Part shown: piece by piece, positions 33,290-42,779 of the stretch
Numbering within the stretch: the first letter of the stretch is position 1
Layout of the letters: each line of letters starts with the position of its first letter
Source: Corythucha ciliata
Taxonomy: Eukaryota > Arthropoda > Insecta > Hemiptera > Tingidae
DNA: 64,000 bases
Assembly (NCBI GenBank): GCA_038030265.1
Contig: CM075940.1
Span: 27,752,940-27,816,939 of the forward strand
Direction of reading: 5' to 3'
Position numbers and translations under genes: made by a program
Notes under the pieces: model-generated
Databases searched by the model: none
Seen by the model: only the letters and a program-made list of their open reading frames with translations
Told to the model about the DNA's origin: nothing

Positions 33290-34144
33290 TTGGGGGCCCC
33301 TCTGGCAGCCATTTTCGCTCACTAAAATATTTGTATCTGATACACTAATTTCACGGGTTTTGCTCACTAAAACCCCATTTTTGCAGGTCTGCCTCACTAA
33401 AACAAACATATTCGCTGATTTTCGCACACTAAAAACCATTTTTTGGGAGCTGATTTTTCTGGCTAAAATTCCATTTTCGCGGTTTGGGCTCGCAGAAAAC
33501 CCAATGTCGCGGTTGTTCTGTTGCTGAAAACCCAATCTTGCAGGGTTGCCTCATTCAAAATAAATCACAATGACGTGGTCTTAGCACACGAATCAAAACC
33601 TTTTCGTAATTTTGGCTCACTATAACGCAACTTTCTTGGGATTTGCTAGCTATAGAAGCAATTCTGCGGGTCTTGGCTCAATATAACGCTCATTTCACGG
33701 TGTTTTTTCGCTGGAAAACTAAACCCTCAATTCGTGGGTTTTGGGTTTGCTAAACACCCAATTTTGTAGTTTTGGGCTTGCTGATAACCCAATTTCGTGG
33801 GGTTGCCTCATCGAAATGATCCATTTCACAGATTTGGCTTGCTAAAAAACTATTTTTCTTTAAATTCAAAAGGCCATAAAAAGCCCAAGCTCCGTAAATA
33901 TCTCAATTTCGTGAGACCCTTCACGACCAGACATCATGCGGTCTTCTCAGAAAAGCTGCCCTTTTCCTAAGATCACGAGCTAGTCTACGCGATTGTTGAA
34001 GACTATAATAACCTGACAGTTGAAGTTGAGTTCCTGACAACGAGCCATTCGCCACTACGACGGAATAGTCCAGTTTGGGGGACTAAAATACCCCACTTAC
34101 CATCCCAGGAGGCAAAAATTCCAAAAACATCACTTTCGGGGGGG
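33290..34144 (-). repeat. U-T3 module, copy 2 (reverse)
   Basis: The T3 array (about 33290-33870) comes first, then the U segment (about 33880-34130) and finally a G8 tract at about 34138-34145. All are in reverse complement of 18999-19870. The U segments align over most of their length, including the phrases GGCTC.TTGTCAGGAACT and GGGCAGCTTTTCTGA. The homopolymer end is conserved in position between the copies, although its length differs (14 against 8). Confidence 0.75.
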
Positions 34145-34337
34145 AAAAAATGTCAGTTACTCGACGGAAACTCCAAAATAGAATGCAAAAAAGACAGTTT
34201 TACAGCCGAGTTGTTAGGTTTGGAAGGTTCACAACACTTTATTGGCTAATTCAATGAATTAAATGAAAGTGATATCTTCCAGGCGACGATGGGAGGGCAT
34301 AGCCGGACACGATTCGAGTTTCGAGAAAAAAATACGC

Positions 34338-34414
34338 GGCTTCCCGGCAGGATTTGAACCCGCAACCTCTGGATTAATAGTCCAGCACGCTGCCAATTGC
34401 GCCGCTGTGACGCC
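34338..34414 (-). tRNA. tRNA-like module, Asn(ATT)-type anticodon loop, probably not functional
   Basis: On the minus strand the D arm is GCGC-AATTGGCA-GCGT, the anticodon stem CTGGA/TCCAG has loop CTATTAA (anticodon ATT), and the T arm is GCGGG-TTCAAAT-CCTGC. The acceptor stem pairs only 5 of 7, and extra bases lie before the D stem. The A- and B-box words are intact. It is homologous to 9909-9987 despite a different anticodon, which argues for repeat decay rather than a decoding tRNA. Confidence 0.45.
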
Positions 34415-34525
34415 TTTGACAGTCGTACTGCGAGGGATCAGCTAAGCTGAACCCCACCCAGGGCCATTGTTCCTCCAAACTCTAGGCGTTTCTCCTTATG
34501 ACAAAGGTAAACCACGCCAATCGTA

Positions 34526-34655
34526 AGCCGGCTCCACATATGCGGTATTTGCCAAATAACGAGCAAAATATTTTTCAATTTTCAGTTGGTCGTTTTCTAG
34601 GCAATGCTAGAAATTGATTAATATTTTTGCAAACACCGCATGTGTGGAGCCGGCT
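34526..34655. mobile_element. 130-bp MITE with GTA target duplication
   Basis: The ends AGCCGGCTCCACATATGCGG and, reverse-complemented from the right, AGCCGGCTCCACACATGCGG continue for 27 bp with three mismatches. GTA flanks both sides (34523-34525 and 34656-34658). It lies inside the body of tRNA-like repeat locus 2; the matching place in locus 1 (about 10075-10095) has no such insert. The 3-bp duplication suggests a Harbinger-like origin, although GTA is not the usual TWA. Confidence 0.85.
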
Positions 34656-34954
34656 GTAGATGAAGTTTGATAGATGAAGAAAGATGTTGTCGCCAGTATT
34701 TAATTAAATAAATTAAATGAAAGTGATATCTTCCGGACGACGATGGAAGGGCATAGCTCGACACGATTCGGGGGCTAATTCAGTTTCTGGGGTCGAATTG
34801 ACGATTTCTCGTGCCGATTTACCTAGAAACCCTTTCTGGGGACTCATCCCCCAATATAAGCCTGCAATAGCATTGGGATGCACCTGACTTATTCTCACAT
34901 GAAGCTGCCCACCCATCAAAGGCTGGCTACGCCCCTGCCGTGAACCGTTCATTT

Positions 34955-35900
34955 TTCCTCTTTTAGCCAATAATTAGCGTTTTTTTCATTATTAGACGCG
35001 ATATAGCTATTTTATTCATTTTTATCCGCGCTTAGCGTTTTCTTAACTTTAGCTGTGAATGAGCGCGTTTTCTCAATTAGTGCTTTTCACAAATAGTCGA
35101 CAATATTTTTTCTCGATTTTAGCCACGAATTAGCAATTTATTTTGCTTCAGCCATGGCTTAGCACTTTATCTCAGCAACGAAGTGGCCGTTGAAACCGTG
35201 AATTTTCTCGTTTCTGGCTGTGCATTAGGATGCCCCGCAAATTATCGCAAATTAAGCCGCGGATTGTGGCTTTTCCGAATGCCATGAGTTAGCGATTTTT
35301 CTCAATTTTAGGTTGCCGGTTTGATTTTTGTGTGCGTCAGTAAATTAGTGTGCCCCACAAATTATCGCTTCTTCTCAATTTTAACCGCGAATCAGCGATT
35401 TTCGCAGTGTTATGTTATGCTTAATTCACTCGCAGTGAATTAAGCGCTTTTTCTCTACACTATACCAGCCAGCTCACACTATGTAGCAATGAATTAACAC
35501 GTTTTCTCATTTTTAGCCCCGAATTAGCGTTTCTTCTCAATCCTTGAAACTGCCTCCAAAAATCGCGAATTGGCGTTCTCTCAATTCCAGTTTTAAATAT
35601 GAGCATTTTTTCTCAATTTTAACCGTTAAATTTGGTCACGAGTATGCGATTTTATCACACTTAGCCAGCCACGCGAGTTAGCGCTAAAGTTAGCACTGAA
35701 TTCACCGCTAAAATTGATTAAAACACTGTATTAGCGGCTAAAATTGAAATGAGGTGCTAATTCGTTTTCGTCAAAGGTGCGCTCATTTGCTGCTAAATGC
35801 ACGGCTAAAATTTGGGGAAAAGAGCTCACTCGCGGTTAAAATTGAAAAAACGCTAGGTCGCGGTGTTTTGAGACCACTTTGCGACTAAAATAGAGAAAGA
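34955..35900. repeat. T1 array that switches strand in the middle
   Basis: From 34955 to about 35650 the units read forward (AATTAGCG...TCTCAATTTTAGCC). From about 35665 to 35900 they read reverse (GGCTAAAATTGA...). The switch is near 35655. Two arrays meeting head to head make a very long, imperfect inverted repeat. Confidence 0.7.
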
Positions 35901-35953
35901 TTCATAATTTATTGCCACGTAAAAATTATGTCATTTGTTTATTTAGAGGCTAA

Positions 35954-36533
35954 AGCCGCGTACACACTTATAACCACCGCGGCGGAACGGAGCGGTATGG
36001 CCGAGCATTGTGGGCGAACGTTGCTCCGCTCCGTTCATCGTTCCGTAACATTTAATTGTTCCCCGACGAAGCGGTGAAATGGACCGTTATTTTCTTGTCA
36101 GTCACTTCTTGTCGGCTCGACGTGTTTTTGTCCCTAGTCGTACAACACGTCAATACGATTGGCATGAAAAGTAATTTAGCGTTTTCCATTTGCGTAAGAT
36201 TCACCTCTGGAGCCGAGCATTTCCATACCCGTCTTCTCGGAATTATATCATATGGTAACGGGGGGGAATGCTCGGCTCCAGAGCTGAATTTTAAGAAAAT
36301 GGAAAACGCCATAAATGTGTGAAAAACGCAGTAGTCACAACTACTGTATATGAAGAGATGATCAGAGAAATGGAACGGCAGAACTAAAGACACCGTCCAC
36401 GGTGGAAAACTGCCAACTGAGAGGGCGGGCCCGTTTTTCGTTCTTCAGAACATAAATATTTTCTTTGAAGTTTTGCCGCTCCGTTCGGTTCGGAGGAACG
36501 GAACAGCAGTTTGTCACAAGTGTGGACGGGGCT
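35954..36533. mobile_element. Nested inverted-repeat DNA element (~580 bp)
   Basis: The outer ends AGCCGCGTACACACTT and AGCCCCGTCCACACTT (right end, reverse-complemented) form a TIR of the GCCCCGTCCACACTT type seen in many insect DNA elements. Inside, a second inverted pair lies at about 36179-36222 and 36267-36310, sharing GGAGCCGAGCATT and AATGGAAAACGC. Short GCTCCGTTC-like words recur in both outer arms. No transposase frame is seen. The target duplication is unclear: TAA on the left and TA(T) on the right. Confidence 0.65.
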
Positions 36534-39500
36534 TATCATAAGTGGACCTCATAGTAATTTCCACCCCGTGCCCCGCCGTCCGCCACTGAGGGTATCGAGA
36601 GGTTGTGTGACGTATTTCTGCCTTGTGACCTTCTTGGAACTACAGTGGTTTTCGACTCGTCAAATGACGGAGGGGAGGGGGTCTCCCCGAGTTTGCGTGC
36701 AAAACTAGTGAGAGGCTCTAAATTCTGGGTTTACTCCGAGTCAAGGACCTAAACGGAAGAAAGGAGTTGAACCTTACAGAATTTTAGAACAATTTTTTTT
36801 GTTTATTACACAGCTTCATCAAGCTGTTCATGGGCCACTGGGATCTCCCCCCCCCCCCTCGGTCTAATAGTCTACAGTCTGCACGGTTGTAGGGCTTCAC
36901 GGGGTGCCGTGCCAGAACCCGCGGTTTCTTTAACGCAGCGACTGTTAACTATTGTTTTGTGTGAAGGGAAGCTCACTGTCGTCACGAAAGCCCAGTAAAT
37001 TAATTTAACATCGGATCGTTGAAATAAAAGGCACCAAATTCATGAATTGAATTGTAAATTGTAGTCAGCCCCACATAGTTAGTGTTTACGGTTCTCTGGG
37101 TACCAAAGGTGACAGTGGATGGAGTGTGGATTCGTTTGATTGTTTGCTCTTTGAGGCAATTGTTTCTTTTTTTAGGTCAGTCGTCGTTTTTATATTCTTC
37201 GTGATGCGATAATGGTTAAATGAATCACAGTGAAAGAGAGGAAGAGAGAGATTTAATTTAAATTGACCCTTCAATGTGTGGGTTTGAAAAATACACGAAC
37301 GGAAGGGCCCTCGTAGTTTCAAGAGTTAGGAAAATTAGTTTTTTAAATAGCGAAAATTGACCGCAATTAAGTAATTATGGGTCAGTGGAAGGTGAGAGGG
37401 CGTCGGCCATGACACCGGGTCGTGATTTTTTTTTCAATTATTTCATCAGAGGATGAAATCAATCTCTCGTCAGACGCTGACGTTCATTAGCAGTGTTCAC
37501 TCGTTACCCTCCTGGGTGTTATTACACTTGTGGATGTAGAGAATGTGGTCTTCTATTCGCTCTTCTACCTCATCACAGAAGGACCCTAGTTCATTACTAT
37601 TCCACCCGTGCCTCCGAGAAACATGAACATTATAGCGAGAGGTGCTACCGATTTAAACACAATGAGACCAACTTATACGTGGTTATGGAGGGGGGGAGGG
37701 CTTGCTCTGTATTCGCAATAGGGTGGTAGATTTAAAGTATGATTTATGTGCCAAAATCGGGTAGTGGCAGATGTACAAAATACTCAAAAAAATAACAAGC
37801 GAACCTCTTAAAAAGTTTCATCCTGGCTTTCAAAAGCGTGTTGTTTTTTACGGCCCCAAGTTTTTTGTTTTTTTCCCCGTTTCTGATTAAATGAGTTGCC
37901 CTTAGAGTCAAAAGCTCTTATAGCCCTAGGGATGTGTTTTTACCGTGCAAAATTGCCCCCCCTCATACACCTTTACTTTGACGCCTTTGTCCATTAGCAG
38001 GAATTAACCACTTTTTTTCAAACCCAAAGTCTAATCGCTCAGCTTTGCAGCTCAGCCGGTGATTTCACACTTTTTTCACATAGTCTTAACCTTTGCAAGT
38101 CGTTTGAAGTTCATCCCAAAACGTCGTAATTGAGGAAAATTGACTTCAAAGGCAACAGGTGAAGCGCAATTCTTGCTTCTGGTTTTTTCAATCGTCCCGC
38201 ATGACTGGTCGGTCTTGAAGGGTGGGTCGCGGGCGATTGAAAACGATGAGAGTGGGCGGAAAGTCAGGCAAATAGTCAAGCCCTACTTTTTTTTTGGAAG
38301 CTTCTCGTCTCGTTTACTAAAACATTCATAGCTTCCTAGGCTTTTTTTTTTTTTATACCAGTTTCTGCATGCAAAATAAAGTACCCGACAGTATACATAT
38401 ATGAGGTGCGAGGCGTGTTGATAGGGAGCAGCACATTTTTAGCCCCCGGGCCTTATTTTTCGTGTGAAAATCTAGTTTCACCGTTTTCTTGGCATCACGA
38501 GTAACTAAGTAAACATATAATTTAACCCAAGAGTTTTCTTTTTTAAAAGCTATTATTAGAAACAATTACAAACAACGGTCCCTCAACTAAAATGGGGCAG
38601 AATAAAACGTTGACTCTACATCCAGATTGTCAATGAAGATGAAAAATCCCTTCATTTTGTAGACTTTTTGGGGTATGTGCAGTCAACTGAAATTTCTATT
38701 GTCATAAGGCCACCCAATTCTGGGGTTTCCCCCATTAAATAAAATATTCAATAAGGGAGACCCCGAGACCGCTCCGACCTGAATAAAGCTCCCCCCCCCC
38801 TCCATCTACTTATGCATGCCTGAAAGGAAAGGCGCTCAGGGTGTTTTCATCGTAACACGAATTTCACTTCAAACATGCGCCAGCGTTTCATATTCAGTGA
38901 GAAGGCGGTCTCTCCGCATAATGGAATGATTAAACGTTCTAATGAGTGCCGCGTCTATCCGCGATTTTGAGTATCTAAATAAATAATTCACCTGTGAAAA
39001 TTCTCTCGGGAAAACCACAGAGGGAAGTATATATTTCATTGAAGTGTTTAGCAAATGTGAATGCTTTGGCTCATAGAATCGGAGTATGAAGGAGGGGGGG
39101 CATCCCATTGAGAATACATTATTCAACGGTAATCCGCCTTTGGAGAAAGGTCCGAGAAATAAAACGCTAAGCCCGTGGCGCATCAAGTGATTAGAGATGT
39201 CTACTTGAAATATAGACCGTACCTTCAGGATTTATAACTAATACAGGGAGATTAGCGAAGCTTCCCGCTTTCTAATTGACATCCAATGACATTCACAAGA
39301 ATCTTTTGAAATACTGGCGGTTAATGGTATTAGTATGAGTGAACCGAGGCCTCTTTTACACTGCTGCGACAGTGAGTTCATTTAGAGTGGGAAATAAGAC
39401 ATTGAAGCAGGAAATATGAGGGGTGAGGTGCAGGGGATCTTGGTGTTTTTTTTTTTTTAGGACTCGGATCCCGAATCCGACCTTCAGACCAAGCACCACA

Positions 39501-39535
39501 CCGCCTCACGGACCCCCCCCCCTCCCACTTCACTA
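36534..39535. other. Unassigned stretch
   Basis: C tracts lie near 36847, 38789 and 39511, and T/A runs near 38343 and 39448. A short frame at 37493-37729 has no recognisable domain. I see no coding sequence that I can defend. Confidence 0.4.
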
Positions 39536-39539
39536 TAGT

Positions 39540-39720
39540 AGTATCTCGCTACAATGCGAAAATAAAATGGCCAACCACAGCACAGCAAAGCACCAAACTG
39601 AACAAAGCAACTAAACACAAAATGCTCTAATCATAAGTAAAGCCCCAACGACAGTAATCAGCACAAAGCTCCAAACAACAAAGTTGGCCCAATCTTATCA
39701 AAGCTCCAAACGACTAAGAA
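39540..39720 (-). repeat. T5 array, reverse
   Basis: Words such as CACAGCAAAGCACCAAAC and AAAGCTCCAAACAACAAAG are the reverse complement of T5. The array ends close to the start of the LINE fragment at 39.8 kb. Confidence 0.6.
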
Positions 39721-39824
39721 GCCTCGACACGTAGAATACAATAGAAACGAGCAGTTCACGACGAGCCATTGAAATAGTTCAACCTTTCCGCCGTTCTTGG
39801 CCAGGCGCGGATCCAGACTCGCCA

Positions 39825-40509
39825 TCCGGCCTGTGCTGCTGAGATTATACGTAGGGACGAGCAAAATGCCCATATACGTATCCTCACGGATAGCCAGGCT
39901 GCCATTAAGGCACTAACGGCACCGATAGTGAGCTCCGGGCTTGTATGGGACTGCGGCCAAAGCCTTTGTCTCCTGGCCCAGGATAACAAGGTAAGCCTTG
40001 AATGGGTACCGGGACACAAGGGTATCTACGGGAACGAGCAGGCGGACTCCTTGGCCAGGGAGGGCTCGAATGGAGACTTCACTGGCCCGGAGCCGGCGCT
40101 CGGCGTCCCGCCATCGACCTTCAGGATGGCGATAGCAAAGTGGGTTAATGCCCAGACGGCTATTCGCTGGCAGAGACTGGAGGGACATCAGCAGAGTAAG
40201 CGCGTGGTCGAAGGACCGTGCAGGAGGCTTACGAGCAAACTGCTCCGACTTAGCCGGAGAGACCTTAGAACGGTGGTAGGCCTTATCACAGGATTCTGCC
40301 AGCTCCGTTATCATCTACACCGCATCGGGCTAATCACGGAGTCCCTGGTGTGCAGACTGTGTGGGGAAGAAGACGAGACCGTCTATCACATCGTGTTCGA
40401 ATGTGAGGCGCTCGCGGGCCACCGGCTCAGCATCTTCGGGGCTCCGACCGGCGAAACTCTAGCCGAGGACCTCCTAAACCTTGTCAGAGGGAAGGGGATC
40501 CTGGACTAG
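39825..40509 (+). pseudogene. LINE RNase H and C-terminal zinc block, 5'-truncated
   Basis: The frame carries ILTDSQAAIKAL (catalytic Asp of RNase H, about 39884), then LVWDCGQSL and LEWVPGHKGIYGNEQADSLA (about 39990-40055) with the conserved GHxG...NExAD. The first Asp and the Glu lie in the decayed start. About 60 residues on, a zinc block CRLCGEEDETVYHIVFEC is followed by the stop at 40507-40509. RNase H after RT is typical of LOA/I-type LINEs. Everything upstream of RNase H is missing. Confidence 0.8.
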
Positions 40510-40606
40510 ATCCACAGACCCAGGGGGGGGGGGCACAATTATCCACCTAGGATTCCGTGCCGGGGGGGCAACCCTCCTAGCCATGGGTGTTGCTTCAAAA
40601 AAAAAA
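40510..40606 (+). other. LINE 3' UTR and poly(A) tail
   Basis: A short 3' UTR with two G tracts (near 40521 and 40563) ends in A10 at 40597-40606. This marks the 3' end of the fragment above. Confidence 0.65.
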
Positions 40607-41300
40607 TCCTCCCACTCCCCACGTGATATGGCTCTATTGTAAAGCCTCTTCGTTTCTCTTCTGAGCATCTCCAGCACATTGTTCCACCAAGGGACTTCCC
40701 TGTTCCCCTTCTTCACCTTAACAGGACAGCTTTCCTCGTACGCACTGAGGACCGCCCTGTCCAGGTCTGCTTGGCACTGAATGTCAAGGTCCATCTAAGA
40801 CTATTCCTGTTGAAGATGTCCTTTAAAGACCTCACAATCCGCGTTCTTGGGATTCCGATAAGCTGTACTTCTGACCCTAGGAAACTCGAACTCAGACATT
40901 GATGTTTCTGACATGACTTTCCAATCTTTGACACTATTGGCCAAAAACTGGCTGGCCAGAGTAACATCCAGGGCCTCACTCCTCGCTCTTGTCACTAAAG
41001 TAGGGATTGAGCCCTGATTTACCACCAACAGGTCATGCGTCATCAAAAATTGAAAGAGTGACTCACCCTGGCGTTGACATCTGTACTTCCCCCCATGGTA
41101 TGGTGATGGTGGGTTCCTTGGCAGGTGGTACAGAACCAAACGCTGAAGCTCCCTACAGTAAACCAGCTTACCTGCTGTCGCAGAAAGGCCCTTGACCTGC
41201 CTCTCCTATGCCCATAGCTCCTGAACCGTGGCGACGTCATAGCTTCCCCCAGTGAACACCCTGCTCAAGACGGCCGATAACACTGCCGCACGAAGCAGAT
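40607..41300 (-). pseudogene. LINE endonuclease and EN-RT linker remnant, opposite orientation
   Basis: The minus strand reads, through frame changes, HHHTMGGSTDVNAR and GESLFQFLMTHDLLVVNQGS (about 41115-41000), then EALDVTLASQFLANSV (about 40970-40925), as in AP endonucleases of jockey/LOA-type LINEs, and next the linker CPVKVKKGNREVPWWNNVLE (about 40730-40670). The SDH motif is not preserved. Sequence stops at 40607, exactly at the poly(A) of the plus-strand LINE fragment, and RT is not found on either side. Confidence 0.7.
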
Positions 41301-41513
41301 TCACCTGGAGGAAGCGCAACCCCGTAGCGGTCACTTATTCCCCTAATGTACCCCACTCCGCGATTGCTTCTTCAGCATCGCCTTACTCGGAGTAGGGTGG
41401 AGTTTCCGTGCCCGACCTGCCGCCTTCGGGACTCTTTCATCCCCCGCTGGTCCGACACAATCTCCTCTCTCCCCCGCCTTGCTAGTAGATGGCCTAGCGT
41501 ATGAGGGAGCTAC

Positions 41514-42748
41514 CTACGTTGACTGCCCGGATGCCGTGGCGCCAACTGCTGTTCCCACAGATAGCACTTCCTGCCGCGGTGCGGGGGTGGTACCCCGCAC
41601 AGCAGTGGCTACCTGATCCACCTCCATCGGCTGCGGCCGGGAGCCGGAGGATGATCCTTCCCCCTTCCGAGCTGTAGGCCGGATGGTCCCCTTGCCGAAC
41701 CTGACGTGGACTGCGTTATTCCTTTCCAGGATCTGCGCCGACTCTTCATCGATGAGCAGGGTCATCATCAAAGCCGGCGCGGCGTGCCTTGAGGCACACT
41801 TCTCGACAGTACCTTCCACTGTCCCACATTTAACCCCCGATCTTGGCGCATGCGCAACTGAAGGACTGTCTCGTTCCCCAGATCCGCGCACTTCGGGAGA
41901 AATTCAACAGCCACCCTGGGCTTGGGCAGGTCACTCCCATCAACCACCTTCAACCTTGTCCCCTCCCAGGGTACAATACTTTCAACGAGCGACTTTATCC
42001 AAACAGCCGTCCTGTCGTCCTCGCAGGTGATGGATAGCCATCCCCTCCTTCGCACCAGACCATCAAACTGGGGCACTACCTCCCCAGCTTTAGGTTCCAG
42101 TGCAACAATGGCAGCTTCAATGCCCCTTTCCAGGGCCTCAAGCTGGTCGTCCAAGAGGAGGGCTGCTGGGTAGTCTCTATGAACCACACCAAGCTTCCTT
42201 CCCTTGAGCGCTCCAGTGTACGAAGGACCCTGCGCGTTCGTCCTTCGCTTCTTTTTCACGGCTCCCTCTGGAGTCGTCTCTGCAGAGGTTCTCCCGTTCT
42301 TCCTCTTCTCCACTATCTGCAGAGCACTCGCCCTGGTGGCTTTCGGTTCCTCCCCCTTCTTCTGAACCAGCCACAAAAAGCGTCGCCTCTGATCCCTGTT
42401 CAGGCCAGAGACGTACTTGTCGAAATGAGCGATCTCCTGGTCTCCAGGCGCCGCTGTTGCGAGATCAACGGGTTCGGATGCCGTTCCCTGTCCCACTTGT
42501 AATTCGCCGGATACCGGCGAACCCGAGAGGGAGACTACTCCCTCAGCGACACCACCGGAGATTCCGGGCTCAACCACCTCCATTGAGGTGGTCTTCCTGC
42601 TGAGCAGGCTGAGGGCTACTGAGAAGCTCGTCCTCAACCTGCTCCAGGGTTTTAAACCCTGGGTTTGGCAAAGTAACACGGTCGTGATCCATAAACAGTT
42701 CCACGAGCAGCTAGGGAAATGAAAGTCACCCACGGCAGAGCCCCGCAT
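41514..42748 (-). pseudogene. LINE ORF1 with DUF4780-like domain, frameshifted
   Basis: The minus frame from about 42590 has an acidic, low-complexity start, then a basic region (VEKRKNGRTS, KKKRRTNAQ; about 42340-42250). The domain itself contains DYPAALLLDDQLEALERGIE, GWLSITCEDDRTAVWIKSLV, PWEGTRLKVVDGSDLPKPRV and GLNVGQWKVLSR (about 42180-41820), a pattern I recognise as DUF4780, known from arthropod retroelement ORF1-like proteins. A frameshift near 41800 moves the last part (TLLIDEESAQILERNNAVHV and RFGKGTIRP) to the frame ending at 41514. It sits just upstream of the endonuclease remnant in the same orientation, so both probably come from one element. Confidence 0.7.
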
Positions 42749-42779
42749 GCCGTGGGAAGGCTTAATACTCAGGAAGGTC

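Larger units (their letters stand above)
34258..34770 (-). repeat. Tandem tRNA-like composite repeat, locus 2
   Basis: A segment of about 56 bp starting ATTAAATGAAAGTGATATCT (34258) precedes the tRNA-like module and recurs at about 34714-34770, so one full unit lies between. After subtracting the 133 bp added by the MITE at 34526, the period is about 317 bp, close to the 311 bp at locus 1. The second unit loses similarity just before its tRNA module would begin. Confidence 0.7.

Noticed and set aside
39780..41300. Twin-primed LINE insertion (5' inversion)
   Set aside because: In twin priming the inverted part lies upstream of the sense 3' part; here it lies beyond the poly(A) tail.
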